Shown here piece by piece: positions 57,660-64,000 of a stretch of DNA of 64,000 bases. Numbering within the stretch: position 1 is the stretch's first letter; the number at the start of each line of letters is the position of its first letter. A program made the position numbers and the translations under genes. This DNA comes from CAZGSN01 sp964371655 (GTDB taxonomy: Bacteria > Desulfobacterota > Binatia > HRBIN30): NCBI GenBank assembly GCA_964371655.1, contig CAYJOD010000004.1, forward strand, positions 62,001 through 126,000, written 5' to 3'. The notes below the pieces were generated by a model. It was not told the DNA's origin. It saw only the letters and a program-made list of their open reading frames with translations, and ran no database searches.

Positions 57660-59348
57660 CTACCGCTTGACCGGTCGCGCGCCGCGAGATGAGGGGCCAT
57701 CCTCCTCCGCGACGTGCGTCTCTCTGGATTCCTCCTGTGCGGCGACGACGAGGGTTTCGACGTCCCGCACCGCCTCTTTGAAGCGCTGCGTTGCCTGATC
57801 CAGGTTGTCATTGCTCGCATGCTGACGCTCGCTGCGGACGAGTCCCCGTGGGCTCGCAGTCGCTGCGATGATTGTCTCGACCTGGGCTACGGCCTGCCCT
57901 ACCTGTCCAGTTGCCGCACTCAGCTCGGCCAGCGGGAGCTGCACCTCCGGACCGTTCGTTTCCAGCGAATCCTCGATCGGGGCCACGATCGTATCCACAC
58001 GCTCGACGGCCTCCTCGATCTCCTTGGTCGCGCCCTGCAGCTTTTCCACGATTGCCGCCTGGGCCTCCGCGGCCAACGGCTCTGAAGTCTCCTCCGCCAC
58101 CGAGATCAGCTTTTCGACGCGCGCCACCGCGACTTCGATCTGCTGATCCACGGCATCAACGACATGGTCCGCCGTCGCCGGGTCGATTCCCATGCGAGTC
58201 GTGCGCGCCCGGAGTCGAACCCGAGCCTGTTGCCGGAGCGCTTGCAGACGGGCGCGAAGGTCGTCCCATGGACTTGCAACCAGGCCGGCGGGCTCGGCTA
58301 CGGGCTCCGCGTTGACCACCATGGTATCGAGCAGCACCTGGAGGGCGGCAGTCATCGGGATGGCGATGAGGACACCGGGGATACCGTAAAGCGTGGCGAA
58401 AGCGAGGACGGCCAACAGGCCGACAAGGGCGCTCACGCCCACGGCGCGATGCATGATGCGGGGTAAGACGATGCTGTTTTGAATGACCTGAAGAGCCACC
58501 GCCAGCCCGATCACCAAGAGCACCGCGTGCAGGCCAAGAGACAAGGCGGCGAGCAGCGCGGGGACGACGGCCAGGATCGGTCCGATCATCGGCACGGCTT
58601 CGAGCAGCCCCGCGAGAACGGCGAGCGCCAGGACGTTTGGCAGCCCGATCAGCTTGTACCCGACCGCCGATGCTACGCCGATGCACAACATCGCGCGTCC
58701 TTGAGCGCGCATGAAGCCACCCAGCTTGGACTCGATCTCATGCCAGATGTTGAGCGCGCGCGGCCGTCGTTCGACCGCCAGAAGCGACAGGAACAGCCGT
58801 TCGAATCGCGGCACTTCCATCGTCCAGTAAAAGCCGAAGGCGAGCACGGTCACGAAGTAGAGCGGCAGCCGGACGAGACTCGCCGTCACGCCGAGGGCGC
58901 CCTGGTACAATTGCGGCATGATCTCTGGGAGCGTCTGCGTCAGGCGCTCAAATGGAGGTAGACGCTGCCCGATCAAGTGGAACGGAGGCGCGGCACTATG
59001 CTGCAGATACGAGCGCAAACCGGCATACGCCCCGGGCACCTCTGCTGTGAACGCGCTGATCTGCTCCATCAATACCGGACCGACGACGAGCACGATCAGC
59101 ACCAGTCCGATGAGGAGGAAGACATAGATCAGCAGCACCGCGAGCCCCTTCGGGACTCCCCAGCCGGAGAGCATGGCATGCCAGGGCCGGAGCGCCGCGG
59201 CGACGACGACGCCCATGAACAGCAGAAGGAGGATGTCGAGGAGCAGGTAGGCGAGGGCGGCGGTTGCCAGCACGCCAATCACGATCGCGGTGGCGGCGGC
59301 GATCTGTCGCAGGTCGATACGGTTCGGACGGTTTGTGCCCTCACTCAT
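57660..59348 (-). CDS. AI-2E-family transporter with long C-terminal tail
   Basis: About 562 residues from ATG 59348 with AAAGG upstream; GTG 59369 also possible. Multiple membrane helices follow the AI-2E family pattern (LAYLLLDILLLLFMGVVVAAALRPWHAMLSGWGVPKGLAVLLIYV, and VPMIGPILAVVPALLAALSLG, the conserved VPxxGPxLAxxPA motif). After about residue 370 a soluble tail of roughly 190 residues with helical repeats (VEKLISVAEETSEPLAAEAQA and similar) is not part of the usual family length. Family members include TqsA and sodium-proton antiporters, so substrate is uncertain. Confidence 0.87.
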   Translation of the reverse strand: MSEGTNRPNRIDLRQIAAATAIVIGVLATAALAYLLLDILLLLFMGVVVAAALRPWHAMLSGWGVPKGLAVLLIYVFLLIGLVLIVLVVGPVLMEQISAFTAEVPGAYAGLRSYLQHSAAPPFHLIGQRLPPFERLTQTLPEIMPQLYQGALGVTASLVRLPLYFVTVLAFGFYWTMEVPRFERLFLSLLAVERRPRALNIWHEIESKLGGFMRAQGRAMLCIGVASAVGYKLIGLPNVLALAVLAGLLEAVPMIGPILAVVPALLAALSLGLHAVLLVIGLAVALQVIQNSIVLPRIMHRAVGVSALVGLLAVLAFATLYGIPGVLIAIPMTAALQVLLDTMVVNAEPVAEPAGLVASPWDDLRARLQALRQQARVRLRARTTRMGIDPATADHVVDAVDQQIEVAVARVEKLISVAEETSEPLAAEAQAAIVEKLQGATKEIEEAVERVDTIVAPIEDSLETNGPEVQLPLAELSAATGQVGQAVAQVETIIAATASPRGLVRSERQHASNDNLDQATQRFKEAVRDVETLVVAAQEESRETHVAEEDGPSSRGARPVKR

Positions 59349-59460
59349 GGTGCGACAGCCTTTGCGCACGGGACGTTCGTCAACGGCGACGGCCGTTCGA
59401 TGGTCGTCGCCGTCGGCAGGTGGGGCACGGCCGGATCCGCATGACTAGTTTGGATGAAGT

Positions 59461-60105
59461 TCATTTAGGTTCGGCCAGGAACGTGGAGTAAGCTTCGAAC
59501 CCGTCGGGTTGCTCAGCGGTGCACTCGACGACGGCGAGACGGACAGCACCGTCTTTGAGAAAATCAATCTGCATGAAGCCGGGTTGCGCAGAGTTGGAGT
59601 GTGCAAACAAGGTCGAGCGATCGCTGCTGACGGGCGACGACCGCGCGCTCGACCCCATACCGCTGACCAATGTGAACTTCGGCCCGTGTCTCGATTCGAA
59701 GAGCTGCAGGCTGTGGTCGTGTCCGGCGGCATAAACGAGGGGAGCGGCATGCGTACTCTCTGCCTCGATCATGGCATCAACGAGGTTGTCGCGCATGTGC
59801 CGATTGCGGCCATTGGACATATCTTGCGGGCTCGGAGAGCAACACTTGCGAAAACCGACGACGATCGAGCCCAGTAGCAGGGTTGGTTCTCCCTTGGGAT
59901 CGGGATTGCCTGCATCCCCGACCAGCAGGAGACGGTAATCGATGGCGCTGTCCGGGACGCTTCTCACCTGGCCGACCTGATCGCGTCGATGATAGGGGCT
60001 GAGGTGAGTGCAAGCCGGTAGGATGAGCAGCCAGATACCGACGAGAACGATGAGTGGGACAGCACTCAGCCGATACCGGACTCTCTGTTGTTGGAACCAG
60101 CGCAT
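59461..60105 (-). pseudogene. Metallophosphoesterase-like lipoprotein with internal deletion
   Basis: 214 residues. Signal region ends in lipobox ILPAC. YRLLLVGDAGNPDPKGEPTLLL is the first metal-binding block of a calcineurin-like phosphoesterase family. The protein then jumps directly to GFRKCCSPSPQDMSNGRNRHMRDNLVDAM and the last block VYAAGHDHSLQLFES. The GDNxY and GNHDW blocks that should lie between, about 150 residues, are absent, although the frame stays open. Without them the metal site cannot form. This is probably an in-frame deletion remnant. It lies 17 bases downstream of the kinase-like gene. Confidence 0.65.
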
Positions 60106-60122
60106 CGCGTTTTCCCGGAGGT

Positions 60123-61115
60123 TCAGAATAGTGAGAGCTCACCTTTGTCGATGCGAACCAATAGCGTCTTCAAGCGAGCGGCGAGGGCGTCGATCTCGGC
60201 GGCTGTGAGACCGAATTGAATACGACCCGGCACGAGACGGACCCCTTTCTCGGGATCGATATTTGCGGTCGGAGTGACCTGTCGTAGAACACCGGTACTA
60301 TCCGTCTCCAGCTCCTCCAGGACGCCCAGTGCATCGAGATCGCTTCGGGTCAGACGGCGGAGACGATCGATCGATTTCTTTGGCAAGCCCCCAACCCGGA
60401 TGCGATCGAAGTGCCACGTGAAGAAGTTGTAGAGCACCCCACCGAAGGCGATGCCGTTGTCGATGGCAAACAACTGCGACCGCGTGGCGTCGGTCGAGAT
60501 CAGGATGTTCCCGTCGCGCGCGTCACGGTGGGCGATGAGGTAGGTAAGCAGGTTGAGGTTGGCGAGAGCATACGCATAGGCGCGGTCGCGCGAGAAGCGC
60601 TCGCCATCCAGCACGACCTGCGGCTCTTTCACATTCGCCAACCAGACCGACAGCACGCCGAAAACACACTGAGTGCCGTCGATATTGGCGGAAGGCTGAG
60701 GATCAATGGCGCGGTCGGTATCGAATGGCAAACACCGCGCGGTTACAGGAGGCACGGTATAGTCATCGGGATCGAGAAAGAGGCGCTGAACGGCGTACGC
60801 TCCGATTTCGCGACGTGGCGCATTGTTCCAGCCGTCGCCGCCCTCCGGACCCCTTTTCCATTTCACGGCGAGACGAGTCTTGTCGTTACGGAACAGCAGC
60901 TCGATCTTTCTCGCGCCCGTGACCCCGGCGCCGGCGCCCTTCACCGAGGCAATCTCGAAATCGTCATGTCGAAGTCGTTGGATCAACTGCGCCGGGGGGA
61001 GGGGTAGATTGCCGGTGGGGCCGACAGGCTGAGCCCTGGTGGCGTCGGCGACGGTCAGTGCCCCGGCGGCAAGAATCAGAATCCGTGTCACGCGATTCAT
61101 AGTTGCTCCATTCAA
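60123..61115 (-). CDS. Secreted kinase-like protein (PI3/4K or Fam20-like fold)
   Basis: 330 residues; starts ATG 61115 or 61100 (ATG at 61100 gives MNRVTRILILAAGALTVADATRA, a good signal peptide). Catalytic-type motifs are visible: a Lys in TRLAVKWKRGP, RDARDGNILISTD with His-Arg-Asp...Asn like the HRD-N catalytic loop, and FAIDNGIAFG as the metal-binding Asp-Asn-Gly in place of DFG. These are features of the PI3/4-kinase and Fam20 families, some of which are secreted. Substrate unknown. Overlaps the cNMP-domain gene by 4 bases (same operon). Confidence 0.7.
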   Translation of the reverse strand: MNGATMNRVTRILILAAGALTVADATRAQPVGPTGNLPLPPAQLIQRLRHDDFEIASVKGAGAGVTGARKIELLFRNDKTRLAVKWKRGPEGGDGWNNAPRREIGAYAVQRLFLDPDDYTVPPVTARCLPFDTDRAIDPQPSANIDGTQCVFGVLSVWLANVKEPQVVLDGERFSRDRAYAYALANLNLLTYLIAHRDARDGNILISTDATRSQLFAIDNGIAFGGVLYNFFTWHFDRIRVGGLPKKSIDRLRRLTRSDLDALGVLEELETDSTGVLRQVTPTANIDPEKGVRLVPGRIQFGLTAAEIDALAARLKTLLVRIDKGELSLF

Positions 61116-62074
61116 TGTATCGGTTCGATCGCGGGCGTAGGCAGACTTGGCGTGGTCACAACATCTCGTTCCTGCAGTTGCCGAAGCAGTTGCGCGTTGA
61201 ACGCAAGGATCCGGGTGGCGACGTGAGCATGATCCTCGGCGACGTCGAGCAGGTCCTGCACGTCGATGCGAAGCGCTACCGCCGCAGTTTCGGCGACCGC
61301 CGTAAACGAGTGAGGGATGCCGGCAAACGCTGCTTCCATTCCGATGACCGCCCCGGCGCCGGCGCGGATGCTGATACGAGAGTTGTCGCGTCTACAGGCG
61401 ATGGTGCCGTGGACGATCAACGCAAGAAACCGCGCTTCGGTGCCCGTCTCCCATAACTGCTCACCCGGTTGCAAACGAACCTCCTGTTCATCGCGAGCCA
61501 GAGCCGCAAGAACACCGACGCCGAGCCCTTTCAGTACGGGCGAGCGCTCGAGACAAATCAACCGTTCCACCAGATCGAGCGAGGCATCGGGGAAGCGGCT
61601 GATCTCGGGTGCGGTGGAGGGTTGCCACATCCCCCAACCTTCCGGCGGCTGGTGCTCGAGGAGTTGTCGACCCAATGCGCTCCTCAAGTGTAGGAAGATC
61701 GAGAAGCGGTCATCCATGATGTCGAGGAACGCTTCGCTATCGATGGCCAGGGTGAGCAGGTTTGAATCGGCAATGGCATGCATGGTGGTTTCTTCGTCGG
61801 CGAGGATCTCCACGAGGCCGACGGCGTCGGGCGCTTGCACGCGCCGTAGCGGGCGCGCCTCATGCTCGTAGCGCACTCGGCCTTCAACCAGGAAATGAAT
61901 CACACGCACGCGCTGGCCGGCGGTATAGAGAACGGCGCCGCGGCGCACCCACTGCTCGCGCATGAGTTGCGCCAGCGGGACCAGATCCGTTGCACGCAAG
62001 TCACGGAAGAGTGCGAGAGAGCGCAGAAAGAGTGCGCGCTCCAGGGGGCCGACGACGGGCAGCCTATGTCGCAT
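61112..62074 (-). CDS. Protein with two cyclic-nucleotide-binding-like domains
   Basis: 320 residues. Domain 1 (about 25-140) has SLALFRDLRATDLVPLAQLM, VLYTAGQRVRVIHFLVEGRVRY and VGLVEILADEET. Domain 2 (about 185-310) has SPVLKGLGVGVLAALARD, VRLQPGEQLWETGTEARFLALIVHGTIAC and AVIGMEAAFAGIPH. There is no HTH. In other genomes similar modules accompany ADP/ATP translocase-HEAT proteins. The phosphate-binding Arg of true cAMP sites is not clearly present, so nucleotide binding is uncertain. Confidence 0.8.
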   Translation of the reverse strand: MRHRLPVVGPLERALFLRSLALFRDLRATDLVPLAQLMREQWVRRGAVLYTAGQRVRVIHFLVEGRVRYEHEARPLRRVQAPDAVGLVEILADEETTMHAIADSNLLTLAIDSEAFLDIMDDRFSIFLHLRSALGRQLLEHQPPEGWGMWQPSTAPEISRFPDASLDLVERLICLERSPVLKGLGVGVLAALARDEQEVRLQPGEQLWETGTEARFLALIVHGTIACRRDNSRISIRAGAGAVIGMEAAFAGIPHSFTAVAETAAVALRIDVQDLLDVAEDHAHVATRILAFNAQLLRQLQERDVVTTPSLPTPAIEPIH

Positions 62075-64000
62075 GTGCGAGGCCTCCGCTCTCCGGAACC
62101 AGATGGGCGTCCAGCATATCGAGCGATCGCCGGCGCAAGTTGACGAGCCATGTCTGACGGTCGGGTTGCCGGTGTTCGAGGCGGTCTCGCAAGACGCGAA
62201 TGCCGAGCTCCCCTGCGTGGTAGGATGCCAGAGAGCTCAGGGTCGCGCTGCTCTCATCCACGAGCTTGAGGAGCAGTGTCTCGTAGTCGACCGGCTCGGG
62301 TTTGTAGTAGGCATGGCAGGCGGCGAGGCGATCGCTCTCGGGTAACTCGTCGGTCAATCCCATCAGTGCTTCCCGTATCCCTGTGGGCAACACGCCGTGA
62401 ATGAGCTCTCGGCTGGTCGAACGGGTCCCCGAATTCGGGCTTCGAAGTCCGCCATGGATTTGCGCCAGATCCTCGGTGCGGTACCTCAATCCGAGAATGC
62501 GAAAGAGTCGTTCGGTAGCAAGGAGCTCCTTTTCGTGGAGCAAGTCGGTCAACAACTGGTGCCCGATCGTCCGCCGCTGTGGATGTTCCGTCGCCCCCTG
62601 TTCCAAGACGAGACGCCAGTGGAACTGCTGCAAGATGCCGGTGAGTTGGCCCTCGATAATCTGATCGAGGAGCGCGGTATCGAGCTCCAGCTCCGGACGA
62701 GTGCCCAGCATACGACCCAAACCGCGAAGAATCTTGAAGCGTACGAGCCCGCTCGGCTCTGCCAGCAGGTGGCGAAACAGCATGTCGGCCGCCCGCTGCA
62801 CGCCGAAGGAAGATATCGCGCGCGGCAAGTGGACACGCACGTCGCGCGGCAGTGTCAGATCCGCAAGAGCACGCTCCAGGTGATCCAGTGCAGGCTCGCC
62901 GAAGGCAAGCAACGCTTCGCGCGCGACCGCGCGCAATTCCCGCGGTGCCAGACAATTGATGAATACCGGTACGTGCTCGTCGTCGCGCGCAATGCCCATG
63001 GCCCGCACGGCTTCGAGTCGTGTGGACACGTCAGCCGCCTCCGCCAGACGAGCCAGCAAAGGTGCAAGAATGGGCGCGGGGTGATCGCGCATCGCGCGCG
63101 CAATGCAGCGTCGCACATTGACCGAATCCGGAGCGTCCACATCGATGAGATGCGCCAGCTTCTGTCGCGCTGCCTGAGCACCGGTGTCGCCGCGAGCCGC
63201 AAGCGCGACCAGCGCCGTCGCGGCGACGATCGCGCATTTCGATTCGCTGGCTTCCCGAAGCAGTTGCGGGTCCGGGCGGACGACGGCGCATGCCCGCATC
63301 GCGGCGGCGCGGACCGTCGGGTCATCGTGTCGCAGCAGGCGTCGCGTGATGGGTAGGCAGTCCTCGCGCCCGAGTGCCGTGAACAACTCCAAGGCGTGAA
63401 CGACGACTTCGGATGAAGGGTGATAGAGGATCAGCGCCGGAATGAGATGGACGCGTTCGGTTTCGTGCAAGAGATCCATCGCCGCCAGGACCTTGTGGTC
63501 ATCGGCATTGCTCAAGGCCGCGATGAGGGTTTCGAGCGAGGCCAGATCTAGATCCGGGAACTCGAGTCGCGTCTCGATGTACCCTCGGCTCAGCGTTTCG
63601 CGGAAAAGGTCCAGGTAGGGAGCGCGTAGAGAGAAGGCGAAGTACGCCCACGCGGCCGCGCAGGCGATGATGACCGGCCCCATCGTTCGCTCGGTGTCTG
63701 CAAACGCCAGCCAGACGAGAATCAGGACTGAGCCAAGAGCCTGGCCGCCGCGATGTGCGACGATGTCACTCATGGTCTTGACCGCCCGGCGCAATCGCGG
63801 CGACATTGGAACGTAGAGCATTTCCGTGGCCGTCTTGTGGAACGACCAGCGCAAGGCGCCATCGATACCACGCAAGCACAAGACCGATCCGAGCCCGCCG
63901 GTGAGCGCCAGCAACACGCCCCCGCCGAGCATCAACGCTGGTTGGAGCATCAGCGCCTCGATTACCCCGCGCGCTCGTACAAAGGGAACAACCGCCGTGA
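62064..64000 (-). CDS. NTP/NDP translocase-like transporter fused to HEAT repeats (5' end outside window)
   Basis: The frame is open to the end of the window, so the N-terminus is missing. At least 645 residues are visible. The first part has membrane helices (MLGGGVLLALTGGLGSVLCL, GGQALGSVLILVWL, MGPVIIACAAAWAYFAFSL) around ALRWSFHKTATEMLYVPMSPRLRRAVKTMSDI, a segment characteristic of the TLC ATP/ADP translocase/MFS family. After about residue 130 come HEAT-like repeats (VHALELFTALGREDCLPITRRLLRHDDPTVRAAAMRAC and similar). Overlaps the next gene by 11 bases. Known in Chlamydiae-like and deltaproteobacterial genomes as transporter-HEAT fusions. Confidence 0.78.
   Translation of the reverse strand, partial: TAVVPFVRARGVIEALMLQPALMLGGGVLLALTGGLGSVLCLRGIDGALRWSFHKTATEMLYVPMSPRLRRAVKTMSDIVAHRGGQALGSVLILVWLAFADTERTMGPVIIACAAAWAYFAFSLRAPYLDLFRETLSRGYIETRLEFPDLDLASLETLIAALSNADDHKVLAAMDLLHETERVHLIPALILYHPSSEVVVHALELFTALGREDCLPITRRLLRHDDPTVRAAAMRACAVVRPDPQLLREASESKCAIVAATALVALAARGDTGAQAARQKLAHLIDVDAPDSVNVRRCIARAMRDHPAPILAPLLARLAEAADVSTRLEAVRAMGIARDDEHVPVFINCLAPRELRAVAREALLAFGEPALDHLERALADLTLPRDVRVHLPRAISSFGVQRAADMLFRHLLAEPSGLVRFKILRGLGRMLGTRPELELDTALLDQIIEGQLTGILQQFHWRLVLEQGATEHPQRRTIGHQLLTDLLHEKELLATERLFRILGLRYRTEDLAQIHGGLRSPNSGTRSTSRELIHGVLPTGIREALMGLTDELPESDRLAACHAYYKPEPVDYETLLLKLVDESSATLSSLASYHAGELGIRVLRDRLEHRQPDRQTWLVNLRRRSLDMLDAHLVPESGGLAHAT

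Overview
The window is a 64-kb piece of a high-GC (roughly 60-65 percent by eye) bacterial chromosome with Gram-negative envelope genes: an OmpA-type protein, a DUF1207-type outer-membrane protein, several lipoproteins and a CorC/HlyC transporter. The mix of an F420-type LLM oxidoreductase, acyl-CoA ligase with enoyl-CoA hydratases, desulforedoxin-like mini-proteins, a KaiC/KaiB set and an encapsulin suggests an uncultured deltaproteobacterial or Binatota-like soil or sediment lineage. That placement is inference; no rRNA gene is present.

Region 1 (0-31 kb) is mostly housekeeping and lipid metabolism on both strands. It holds an FAD oxidoreductase, an ECF41-like sigma factor, a broken ankyrin gene, a Uma2-type nuclease, an ABC-F ATPase (uup), two PIN-toxin modules (8.99-9.67 and 19.42-20.37 kb), hotdog thioesterases, an RlmN-family radical SAM methyltransferase, a Nudix hydrolase, tRNA-His, an LLM oxidoreductase with a zinc dehydrogenase, CorC, YgfZ, a YegD-like Hsp70, UvrD/PcrA and a four-helix-bundle protein. 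An acyl-CoA module (enoyl-CoA hydratase, acyl-CoA ligase, enoyl-CoA hydratase) is bracketed by two desulforedoxin-like mini-proteins.

Region 2 (31-57 kb) is a stress and envelope island. It opens with small conserved proteins, a 1241-residue CheB-CheR-PAS histidine kinase and a translationally coupled FixJ-type response regulator. It continues with OmpA, small membrane proteins (Thivi_2564, holin-X/YqjE, DUF3618, DUF883-like, YtxH, DUF3309), a Cys-rich lipoprotein, superoxide dismutase, an encapsulated ferritin with its encapsulin shell, a DUF1207-like protein, an unusual esterase, CsbD and a polysaccharide deacetylase. It ends with kaiC-kaiB-kaiB plus a PAS histidine kinase and no kaiA. Seven + strand sites here share one rigid promoter architecture: a dyad close to ACnACGCGCGTnGT, 8 bp, a -35 near CTTACG, 16-17 bp, and a -10 near TGTACA. 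I read this as an undescribed co-regulated set, the main discovery candidate of the window.

Region 3 (57.6-64 kb, - strand) has an AI-2E family permease and a compact operon of an NTP-translocase/HEAT-repeat protein (cut by the window end), a protein with two cNMP-binding-like domains, a secreted kinase-like protein and a phosphoesterase with an internal deletion.

The intergenic DNA is full of palindromic elements built from paired inverted arms of short repeated words. At least two are nested inside one another, which implies mobility or serial insertion. One family lies in frame inside the four-helix-bundle gene.
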